Below, in pieces: positions 22,601 to 35,300 of a stretch of 64,000 nt of DNA; positions within the stretch are counted from its first letter, which is position 1, and each line of letters starts with the position of its first letter. The notes beneath the pieces are model-generated. The model saw only the letters and a program-made list of their open reading frames with translations, was not told where the DNA came from and made no database searches. Location: the NCBI GenBank assembly GCA_026182355.1, contig JAPFBL010000321.1, forward strand, positions 124,001 to 188,000, given 5' to 3'. Origin of the DNA: Hermatobates lingyangjiaoensis. Lineage: Eukaryota > Arthropoda > Insecta > Hemiptera > Hermatobatidae. The position numbers were made by a program, and so were the translations under genes.

Positions 22601-24143
22601 CGCTGTCTGGAAGCCTGAAGGTTTCACCCTTTTCGTATAAACCTTGTACTAACTATAGTATCATATTTATTTAACAATACTTTAAGCCAATTATCTACAT
22701 AGCTTAAAAAAGTATTTCTTTATAAGAATTGTTTAAGGCACAATTATTGCACATAAAAAGTTGTACTACCACTAAGATTTTTTAAATTTAAAAAAAAAAA
22801 GATTTATTATAAACTTCTTAGTGAAACGAGTTAGAAAAAAATTTATTTGTTTTTACATCATAATTATGGTCCTAGGAGGGATCGCAGTGATTCAACTTTC
22901 CTCATCACCACTTATTTTCCTGGCGCTCATAGGCTGCGCGTAGTTATCAAGCAGTTCTTCCCTATATTTTCTTCTTAGTTGGGTTTTTGACTCTGACGAA
23001 GTCCGCTTGTTTCGGTTGAAAGATCTTAGTCTTGTTTTCCCATTTTCTTATTGTGGTTTGATCATTGATTGTTATTTCACGTGTTTATGTGAAATAACAA
23101 TCAATTATCAATGATATATGTATATATAAAAAGATTTCACAAAAACACGTGAAATAACAATCAATGATCAAACAACAATAAGAAATGAGAAAACAAGACT
23201 AAGATCTTTCAACCGTAACAAGCGGTCTTCGTCAGAGTCAAAAACCCAACCTTCAGAGTCAAAAAAACCGAAGTCAGTTGGGTTTTTGACTTTGACGAAG
23301 ACCGCTTGTTACGGTTGAAAAATCTTAGTCTTGTTTTCCAATTTCTTATTGTGATTTGATCATTGATATGTATATATATGTATGTTTAGTTTAATCTATA
23401 TATAAATATATCTATAAATGTATGCGTATGTATGTGTAATCTATATATGCATATATATGTATATATAGTTTATATATACTATATAAAATATGGTGCCACT
23501 CACGTGCACACACACACTCACACACACACACACACACTCACACTCTTCAAAAATACCTTTTTTGATTGTTTTCTGTGATTATACAGTTAACTGTATTATT
23601 TTTTATTTCACCCATTAGTATTTGGCTGGTATAATTGTTTGTATTGTTCCCTGAAGAACAAGAAGAACTTGTAAGGGCCTTCCTGTCCGCCTGCCAACCC
23701 CATCTTCTAATGAACCTGCACATCTTCAAGAAGTTCACTGCCGACACCTTTTCCAATAACGACGTTACGGACAATATATTTCGGTATATATTTTAAAATA
23801 GTTTTAAAGTAATAAGAAGCAAATCATACCTGTTAATTTTTTTTAGTAAATATAACAGATTTAAACATAACCAAAAAAATCTGGAGTGGTCTACACTCAT
23901 AATATGGCATGTTACTTTACCATAAGTGAAAATATTATTAGTATAGTAGAAGATATTATTATAATATTATTATAGTATATAAGTGGAAATATTATCAATG
24001 TCATTGACTTTTACTAGAAGTCAATTAAATATTAGTTTAATTCAATGATTTATTTTATTATAACTATCTTTATTTAAAAGCGTTTATTTAAGCGTTTATT
24101 TTAAGCATTTATTATATTGCCTTTCTTTTCTCGTGTGGTTTAA

Positions 24144-24196
<53 letters not shown>

Positions 24197-25101
24197 ACTT
24201 CAATGGTTTAAACTTCAAAATGCAATCATTTCTTGATAGTGGCTGAAGACAGCAGAAACATGTGTTCATGTAGCATGTCGATTGGTAACTTACTATATTC
24301 TGTGGAAACAGTAACAAGATCGTTATTCCGGAAACTCGAAAAACATATGAAAAAGCATGTTTCAGCTAAATATGGTCTAATATTTTTAACAATATATATA
24401 TTGTTTTCCTATTTCACATTTGGTTTGATCAATTATATATATATATTCGTAAATTTTGGTAGCAGTCCTTCCTTGACACACACATTATTGAAAATGACAC
24501 CAAATTTAGCTGATACCTGTTTCTTAACAAGTTTCTCAATTTTTTCTAAATAACACTCTCGTTATTTCGTCTACACAATAAAGTACATCTCCTATGGTCG
24601 ACATGTTTCGAATGATCAACATTCATCATCAGGACGTGAATAAGATCTAAGGTGAATTTGGAAATTTGAAAAATGTAAGACCCAACTAGAAGATGACTAT
24701 AGAATAGTCGAAAGCTAGTAGATGATGGTCTTGTAAGTTATGTTATATTCTTTACATGTGATGTGAGTTTTCAATTGTATTAAAATTGTTCATATCTAGT
24801 AAAGTGTTTCAAAAAATGTCTCAATGTCCTTTGGTCAACTTATTTGGGAATTACCACCCTATATTCGTAAGACTGTCAGGAGACTCGAACAGAAATTAAA
24901 AAATGAAAACATTTAACTAAAATAAAATTAAAAGCTGATAACAACTTTAAAAAAAAAAATCAACGATTGAGGTTAAGCCCAGGAGCCGATCTACCGCCCA
25001 GAAGACTAATAAGTGCTTCTTCTGAAGCTCTCAGAGTAACTTTCGAATTAGTCTACTACTAATTTGATCATTGATTGTTATTTCACGTGTTTATGGGAAA
25101 T

Positions 25102-25143
<42 letters not shown>

Positions 25144-28100
25144 ATATATTGAGGGGTGCCAGTGCAACTAATCTAACATATCCTTTGTAATGCACTCTTT
25201 TCGTTTAACAAATAGGGCTACAAATGCATGATAATTTGCGGTTGTTGATAGGGTTTGCTAGGACTAGGACAGTAAGTGAAGTTGAAACCTATTATTAGAA
25301 TATGTTGCTTGTTTCAGGCTGGCAGACGTGACAAACAGAGGTACTATCACGCCTTTGGAGTTTCTAGCCATTACTGCTTTGATGGAGCCAAATGTCAATT
25401 TGACTCAGCCAGCAGCTGTCGAAGCACAGGCCAAATACATCTTCAGGTATTCTTCTTTCATGATTAAACAATTTCTTGACAATATCAACTTGAGTCAGCC
25501 AGCAGCTGTCGAAGCACAGTCCAAATACATCTTCAGGTATTCTTCTTTCATTATCAAACAATTTCTTCTAAAGGTCCTATGTTCACATTCGAAGTACAGT
25601 ATGTGCAATACCATATATATATATATAATTAAATGAAAAGGTCCAACGGACTTTTAAATAAAAATCAATTAAAAAAGATAGCACACAGATAGACACAGGA
25701 ATAACTCACTTCTATATTTCGACCATCGTCGTCATCAGGAGGCGAAGAGTCCCGCAGGAAGGCAGAGCGGCGACTGTGGGACTCTTCGCCTCCTGAGTCC
25801 CCTTGATATACAGTGTTGCCAAATTTTTTGCACAATGTTTCAAACCTAGATGTAGAAGTTACTTCCTAGATACTTCATTATACAGGGTTCTTAGTTAAAC
25901 ACAGTAAGACGAAATAGATCTTTTTTACAACAGTACCATGATATCTATTTAATAAATAAATAATAATTAATTATGGAAAAAATAATAAATGTATCCTTCA
26001 AGAAGATTGCAGTTTGGAATTCTTTTTATAAAATCACGTTTTTAAAAATCAGTATCTTAATTTGTGATTTCATTTTGTGTGTTAATTTAAGCTTTACACT
26101 CCACTATCAGAAATAGGAGTATTATTCTTTCTGGCTGCTTCTTGATTCAAGGTATTATGACATATCAAAGAAATCCCGCTGGGCCAAAAATGAATTAGAA
26201 GCATTTATACAAGACTCTCGTAAAGGGAAGAAGATATCATTGATGGAAAAAGATATTCAAAAGTTTTACAAGTAAGTTAGGTCATTGTTTGTTTATTGTT
26301 TAAATCTTTATTATTAAAATTATTTTAATTATTTTATTATTTATTAAAAGCCGTTTACTTCTTTTTGTTTCATCAGTAATTCTACAGATTCTATATTGGG
26401 AGTCCTAAATTTTGATTAACTCAAGTGTATTTCGAGTAGGAATCTTTAACGAGTTCCTGACATCGTACAGGCTCAGGACCGATGGCATAACGTCCTCCTG
26501 CGATATGGCTGAATAAGCTGGGAGCGCAAAATTAGACCAAAACAGAGTTAACGTTCTATTCGAGGAACGACTTTCTCAGATTTATTTACCTCCCGAGTGA
26601 AAAAATCGAGGGCCAGGTGGGTATCGAACCCTGGACTACCAGCCCAGAGGCAAGTACGTTAACCACTGTGCTAACTTAGCCCTCAAGTTTGATCATAGAA
26701 AAAGATCTTTTATGCAGTAATTAACCCATATTGCTATACTAGAGCGAGTTAAAGCTAACAGAAGTGAAAGGTTAGTACCATCTGACTTCGTATGTTGCTC
26801 TTGGTATCATTAAACCGATTTCGGACTTTATCTATTTTCAAGAGCAATTAATCAGTTCATGTTCTCATATTCAAGTCACAACTATTCATGAACAATGTGA
26901 TTTCATGCATAAATGACACAAACATTTACAACTCACGAGTTGTGCTATCCGTAATTGAGTGGCATTTACTCACAGTGGGGTAAATAGACAAATGGAACTA
27001 TCCACACATAAAAAACAAGCGTTTCCAACACTTCGTGTTCATCTTCAGGTAAACTTCGAAATGGACTAACCAGTAGTTGGTTAGTAGTTAGTAGTTGCTT
27101 CGAACTATCCACACATAAAAAACAAGCGTTTCCAACACTTCGTGTTCATCTTCAGGTAAACTTCGAAATGGACTAACCAGTAGTTGGTTAGTAGTTAGTA
27201 GTTAGTAGTTGCTTCGAACTATCCACACATAAAAAACAAGCGTTTCCAACACTTCGTGTTCATCTTCAGGTAAACTTCAAGAAGTAGTTGAACTCTCGAC
27301 TCTGGTCGGCCCTCTACTTCTTCATTTGGAAGTTCACATGAAGATGAACACTAATTGTTCGAAACGCGTAGAATGGAAAAAAAACTACGTTTTTTATGTG
27401 TCGACACTTTCATTTATCCATTTACCCCAGTAGGAAACATTTAAAAGTAACCTGCTTTATGTACTCCAGAATATTTATGATTCAAAATGAATATAATTTA
27501 TGAGTTTCATAGCAAAGTAAACAAGAGATTTACAACTGCATTTTATCAGATGCTATTAATTAATTTTAAATAAATATAACATAAATTAATTTTTTTTTAA
27601 CTTTCCCTCAAATATAAACCTATTGTTTATTTCAGAGACACTGAGCTTCAAATGAATGCCGATATACCTTTGAACCAATTTATTTTAGCAGTTAAAGCAG
27701 GAAAAATTAAATTCGCTTCAGATTTCTTTAAGGTTGATAAGAGTTTTTTAGACTTCAAAGCTAAGTAAGTAGAGGCATCAAAACATATCTGATGTAAAAT
27801 TATTTCTATTGTTTTTCATATATATTTAATAAAGTATAATCATTTTTTTTTTAGAGGTGAAATAGTAAGAGAACCCAGGGCGTCTACTTCAAATGCTGGT
27901 ATGAATTTCAGTTCAATTATCTGTACTATTATATAAAGAGAAGCTACTTAGGAACTAACTGGCAAATCACTGCTGAGCACAACTACTGAAACTCCTGAGA
28001 TATGAAATCCTCTTCCTTTATAACTTTAGCAAGCAATAACAAATGATTTCTAGAAATTCAGTCGCTGTTGGCGGTATTATACCACTTTCGGACTACGTCC

Positions 28101-30259
28101 ATCCTAAACAGTAACTGATCTGTTCATGTCTTGATGATCAAGTCTCTAATGATTCCTAGAAATTCATTGGGATATTTCCTTCAGGATACATTTTTCTTAA
28201 ACGCAATCAATAAGCCGCTATCGAGCAATTGTGTAGAGCAGGGTTGTCCAAAGTCTAGCCCGCGGGCCTGCGGCCTCTTCTAGAAAACTTGTAAAAATCA
28301 GTATTATTTAGACATCTATTGAGTTATATTCGAAAAAAGTTGTTTTTTTACTTTGTGAAGCAGCATTTTCCGCAATGAAGTCGATTAAATCCAAAGAGAG
28401 GAATCTACTTAATCAAACATCTCTCGAAGCCTGCCTTCGTTTAGCCTTAACCTCAGTTGACATTGACACAAAGGTGCTGGCTTCCAAAATGCACGCACAC
28501 CTATCCCACTGAATTTTAAGTAAACTGTACCGTTTTACGTACTTCCTTAAATATTTTTAACGAATATATTATGGGTTGATTCTTATCCATACTTGTAAAT
28601 TATTTTTTTTATGATAATATATGTTTTTATGATAAATATAAATATTCGTTTAGATGTACGTGTTTTACTTTACATCTGGTACTGCGGCCCGCGTTCTAAT
28701 TTCCTTGCCGAATGCGGCCCGCGTCCCCATAAAGTTTAGACAACCCTGGTATAGAGAATAGATGAGATGCAGATGACTTGTTCTAACCAGAGTAATTTGA
28801 TTCCAGCTTTGGTGAAGGCTGAGCCTGCCAGGTCATCAGGCAAGTACTCGATAGCCCATCACGTCATCACCGTCGGCATCGGAGGACTCATTGAAGTCGA
28901 CACCATGGACAGACTCCAAGGTCAATTACGTCATTTTTCTCCTTTTTATCAAATTCATTTTATTTATTATTCTCCTGAGGAAGACAATACCTAATACTAA
29001 ATATTATGTCAAATGAATCTGGGAGTAATGTTTTCATATTAGTAACCGTTTTTTCTTCATAAAGAACAAAAAAGCACCTTTCTCATGGTTCAATATTACT
29101 CAAAAACAATCAGGCTTTTAATTCATTTCTACGCAATTCACTAGGGTTTACATTATTTATTATATAATAAATAATATAATGTGATTATATATATATATAT
29201 ATATAATCACTTCTTTCTGATGACGACGGATGTCGAAATATCGAAGTGAGTTCTGTAGAGACTTTCTGTGTTCTTTCCTATTTGTTAAAGTTTATATATA
29301 TGTAGAAATATTGAACAGTGAGTCCTTTATTACGTTTCTTTCTAAGAATCACAGTTTGTTTTAAGTATATATACATAGTTATTATCAACAGGAAAACGAT
29401 AGACAAGGGACAACAAACGTTTCACAATAAACTATAGAAGCAGAGTAAAGAAACGAACAGACATGCAGTCTCATATTTTTAGTTGAACCGTCATTAGGAG
29501 AATAGAAATAGGGACACCAAGCACGGTTGCAAAGCGACGGTTGAAAACCTATCTCTACTCTCCTGATGAACGTTCAACCGAAAATTAGAGACTGTAAGTG
29601 TTTTGTCCCTTTACTCTGTATTTATAGCTTACTATGAAGCATATATATATTTTTCCATTTCTTATTGTGGTTTGATCATTCATATATATATAACATCCGT
29701 TTTCAGTGTGCGCATCTCCTTCACTTCAGGATATCACGTTCAAGACTAAAATATCGGATATCAACTTTGACTACACCAGTGCAGCCAACGAAACGCTCCA
29801 TGGACTTAAATACTTTGCAAGGACTCAAAGTGCAAGCACGAAGAAGGGCAAGGAGCCATTTACGTGGGAAAAGGTTACTAATCAAATTGTATAAATCATC
29901 TGTATATATTAAAATACTAAGTCTGTCTGTCTGTCCACTATATAAAACTAGAGACATTTAGATGCAAAGCAACATATAGATCTTTTATAACTTTTTCGAG
30001 GGAAGTAAGATCAGGGAAGTAAGTACAGTACTTTGATTTTGATCAGGCTCCTTTTTTTGGATATAACACCCATATTTAAACAGTTCTCTCTAAACAGCTT
30101 CGAATCACATGAAATACAGTTTACAAAGATTGCAGAGTTCACCTCACTTGTTCAAACATCTATACACTTAAATTGAGTTGGGTTTTTGACTCTCATGAAG
30201 TCCGCTTGTTACAGTTGAAAGATCTTAGTCTTTTTTTTCCTATTTCATATTGTGGTTTG

Positions 30260-30311
<52 letters not shown>

Positions 30312-30709
30312 ATATACACGTTTTATTAAAAGTAATGCCCAATTTAACTTTTACACTTTTTCTTATCCGTTTTTCAAGTGTTCTCATACTTGACTTCCAT
30401 GGTTCTGGAACTAAAAACATAAGTTCACCAAAATCCGGATACGGATAAGAAAAAGTGTAAAAGTTAAATTGGGCATTACTTTTAATAAAACGTGTATAAA
30501 TGAAGGCCTGCTCCCCAAATATATATATATATAGTACTGTTTTCTTGACCACAAAATATTAACAAACAATTTTCCTTTTTCTCGGAGTTTGGTCATTGTT
30601 TTTGTTAGTTTATAGCCCTGAGGATGTCTTAAAATAAAGACGAAACGTTGGCAAAAAGGTGATTCCATATAATTACCCTGACCAAACTCCGAGAAGAAGA
30701 AAAAGTGTT

Positions 30710-30759
<50 letters not shown>

Positions 30760-32308
30760 CAATGTACATAAAGAAACATAGAGAAATTAAAAACACAAAC
30801 TTATGGTTGGAGACGGGTCTCCAAACGTCTCTGTACCAGTGGGCTTGGTTTCCCTCCTTTATCTCTCCTGAAGACGGTTCAACCGAAAATTAGAAACTGT
30901 AAGTTTGTGTTTTTAACTTCTCTATGTTTATTTATGTACATTGAACTGTATATATCCATTTCGGATCGTATTTTCATCAAAAAAGTATATATATATAAAT
31001 AAAATGAAAGCTCGTTTATTAGTGTAAGGTGGAATATACATTTAGATCATGTTATTAAATTTCTTTTGTTCATTGGACCTATTTACTTGGAAAGTCATTG
31101 GCTAACCTGATTTAAAGTTTACCTACTACAATAAGCAAATAGCCAGGAGGTTAGAATCTGTTAACAAAAAGGTCTTGAATGCAGAAACCGCGAACATTTT
31201 CAATAATATATATATATATATATAAAACTTTAAATTACAATAAGTTTAACTTGTGTAATTTGTAATTTTATAGTCAGTGTGGACTGTTTATTCAATTTAT
31301 TATATATATATATACAATTAAAAGAAACGGTCCAGCGGACTTTCTTTGAATAAAATAAATTCAAAACGAAGGAAACACACAGAAAGACACAGACATAACT
31401 CACATCTTTATTTCGACCATCGTCGTCATCAGGAGGTGCGAAGAGCGAAGAGTCCCGCAGGAAGACAGGGCGGTACTGAACTCGGAGACCGCAGCCAGTA
31501 CCCCACCACTTACCACCAAGCGGGAAGGAAGGGAAGGAAATGAAGAGCCAAATTAAGACGTAAAAGGAACGAGTAAAAAAAATAACTATAAAAAATTATA
31601 AAAAAGTAGATAAATCAAATTAAAATTAATAAAGAAAAAAATAAAAGATAAATAAATAAATAAATTATAAATAAATTATCGGTTGAGGTTGAGTCCAGGG
31701 GAAGAGCGAGCATCAAGTAAGCATATGTATGCCTCCTCTGAAGCTCTTAGGGTAACATTATTGTTGGATTCGGGGATCTGTTTCAGGCGGTCAACGCAGT
31801 AACTATCCTGTAGCCATCCATGCGAACTCTCATGGGCTCAGTTTCAATGACTGTTTCAGGGTTCAGATCCTGAAACAGATCCCCGAATCCAACAATAATG
31901 TTACCCTAAGAGATTCAGAGGAGGCATACATATGCTTACTTGATGCTCGCTCTTCCCCTGGACTCAACCTCAACCGATAATTTATTTATAATTTATTTAT
32001 TTATTTATTTATCTTTTATTTTTTTCTTTATTAATTTTAATTTGATTTATCTACTTTTTTATAATTTTTATAGTTATAATTTTTACTCGTTCCTTTTACG
32101 TCTTAATTTGGCTCTTCATTTCCTTCCCTCCCTTCCCGCTTGGTGGTAAGTGGTGGGGTACTGGCTGCGGTCTCCGAGTTCAGTACCGCCCTGTCTTCCT
32201 GCGGGACTCTTCGCTTTTCGCTCTTCACACCTCCTGATGACGACGATGGTCGAAATATCGATGTGAGTTATGTCTGTGTCTTTCTGTATGTTTCCTTCGT
32301 TTTGAATT

Positions 32309-32340
<32 letters not shown>

Positions 32341-35300
32341 TTAATATGATTCGGTGCTTGTGTGTATGTATATGTTCTCTTACATACTTATGTACTTGAT
32401 GTTTCTCTTTCCATTGCTGGAAGAAGTTAAAGGATATATTATGACTGAAACTTATTTAAATTCTCCCGTTAATGTTGTAAGTTAATGATGTAATTTTGAT
32501 GATAATCTTCTTTTCTATACTTCCTTTTAATTTTAATAATGAAAATGTATGCAAATTGATAATAATTTTTATATTATGTCTTTTTTTTGCGTAATCTATA
32601 ATTTACATTCTGTATTTCTTTATCTAAAAAAAAAAAGTTAAGTGTATCAGAACTATAGAAAATTTAAATTGTTTTCGTTATATGAAATTTATAAGTAGAG
32701 TTGGAATTTATTTTTTTTCCGGTCAACACCGGGTAAATCAGCTAGTTCTTACAATAGGCAGACTTGAACTATTTTAAGTTGAGATGCTTAAATTACTTTC
32801 TAAATAGCAGCAGCATTTTACAGTGAATAAGAAAAAACAATAATAAATTTGACCGGGGTTTCTTTGTTTAATATATTGCTAAAGTAGGAATAGAATCTTT
32901 CAAGCACTCTGGCGTGGAATTATACTATCAAATAAAAATGACCATAATTCATATTATTAACTAAAAGTTTGCTATAAATTTACAATACTTAATTTTACTA
33001 TCTGTAGGAATGGCATAAACGAAACATTTTCAAGCATTAAAGTAACCAAAATTGGTAAAAATATCTGAATTTTTGACGTTTGAATGCCACAATGCAAACA
33101 AATGAAGAGCGTAGAACACTTTGCAGTTTTTTTTTTAAAATTTGTTGGCTCATTAGTTGTGTAATCAGTTATTACTTAAACTTCCCAAGTCAAATTCCCA
33201 AATTTCTAGATTCCTGGGTATTATTGAGTCCTCACCACCTTTTCACTTTAGCATATTTACCTGAAGAAGGACAATATGTGTTTGAAACGAGTTATTTTTT
33301 TAATCAAACTTTTTTTGTGTAAAAAAATGCTGTATAATTCTAAAGAACAACGATTCCAATAATAGTTATAGAAAATAAAATTAATAATCGAGTTTTTGGT
33401 CTTCATGTATACAGAAGTCATTTATTTGTTTTAAAATATTAAATCTAAATTTTTGCGTATTTAATCCAATCGTTTCTTTTTATATGTTTTATTGTTTATG
33501 ATTTTCTAAATTTAGGCATAGGCATGAGCTAAAACTCATCCACGATAATACGTTTAATCCTTATACTTTACTTATACTTAGTATGTTATTAAGGACTTTA
33601 TTTAGTTCATTAAAATTTATTTCTAGGAAGTTAAACTGATAAGAACAGTCTAAAAAATGTATTTCGTTGTAAAAAATTATGCGTAAGATGTCTCAATGTA
33701 GCACATGTCAAAGTCAAATGTCGTACAGTCGTACCAACTGATATTCACTCAAACTCTGAGGAAGACGAGTTGTTCTGGTTCGAACATCTTTTTCATTTGT
33801 CTGATTTATTACTGTAATTTAGACGTTGGTTATCCATTATTATTTTTGACATTTTTAGCTTTTATAGCTAAACTGCTCTTTACTGTAATCTAAAAAAAAC
33901 TTGCATTGTTTTTAGTTAACTGTTTAGCGGTAGAAATTTCTTGAGTACATGGAAAAACAGTCCAAGAGCTGTACCTGGCCAAGTGTAAAAATATGAAAAA
34001 ATGTTAAGTATTCTTAAATATTGTTCTTTTTTTTTTCTTTTCAGATTGAGTACTCAATGCTGGGAAAGTTAATTATAACTTTAAGCATTCAAGTGGAACA
34101 GATACTGAGGAATGAACCAAGAATGGTGCCAGTCAGCTCGCCTTGTTATGTTCTTGGTAATAGGTTAACCAATGTTGTATTCAATGATGGGAAAGTTGAT
34201 TATAACTTTAAGCATTCAAGTGGAACAGATAATGAGGAATGAACCAAGAATGGTGCCAGTCAGCTCGCCTTGTTATGTTCTTGGTAATAGGTTAACCAAT
34301 GTTGTATTCAATGATGGGAAAGTTGATTATAACTTTAAGCATTCAAGTGGAACAGATAATGAGGAATGAACCAAGAATGGTGCCAGTCAGCTCGCCTTGT
34401 TATGTTCTTGGTAATAGGTTAACCAATGTTATACTCAATGCTGGGAAAGGTAATTATAACTTTAAGCATTCAAGTGGAACAGATACTGAGGAATGAACCA
34501 AGAATGGTGCCAGTCAGCTCGCCTTGTTATGTTCTTGGTAATAGGTCAACCAATGTTGTATTCAATGCTGGGAAAGTTAATTATAACTTTAAGCATTCAA
34601 GTGGAACAGATACTGAGGAATGAACCAAGAATGGTGCCAGTCAGCTCGCCTTGTTATGTTCTTGGTAATAGGTTAACCAATGTTGTATTCAAAGCTGGGA
34701 AAGTTAATTATAACTTTAAGCATTCAAGTGGAACAGATACTGAGGAATGAACCAAGAATGGTGCCAGTCAGCTCGCCTTGTTATGTTCTTGGTAATAGGT
34801 TAACCAATGTTGTATTCAATGCTGGGAAAGTTAATTATAACTTTAAGCATTCAAGTGGAACAGATACTGAGGAATGAACCAAGAATGGTGCCAGTCAGCT
34901 CGCCTTGTTATGTTCTTGGTAATAGGTTAACCAATGTTGTACTCAATGCTGGGAAAGTTAATTATAACTTTAAGCATTCAAGTGGAACAGATACTGAGGA
35001 ATGAACCAAGAATGGTGCCAGTCAGCTCGCCTTGTTATGTTCTTGGTAATAGGTTAACCAATGTTGTATTCAAAGCTGGGAAAGTTAATTATAACTTTAA
35101 GCATTCAAGTGGAACAGATACTGAGGAATGAACCAAGAATGGTGCCAGTCAGCTCGCCTTGTTATGTTCTTGGTAATAGGTTAACCAATGTTGTATTCAA
35201 AGCTGGGAAAGTTAATTATAACTTTAAGCATTCAAGTGGAACAGATACTGAGGAATGTAACAAGAATGGTGCCAGTCAGCTCGTCTTGTTATGTTCTTGG

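Noticed and set aside
24233..24553. A 106-codon gene with a membrane segment
   Set aside because: The first part is a PLE N-terminal fragment and the hydrophobic part is translated (TA)n and cassette sequence.
30173..30893. Several frames with long YIYIYI runs
   Set aside because: Translated (TA)n microsatellites.
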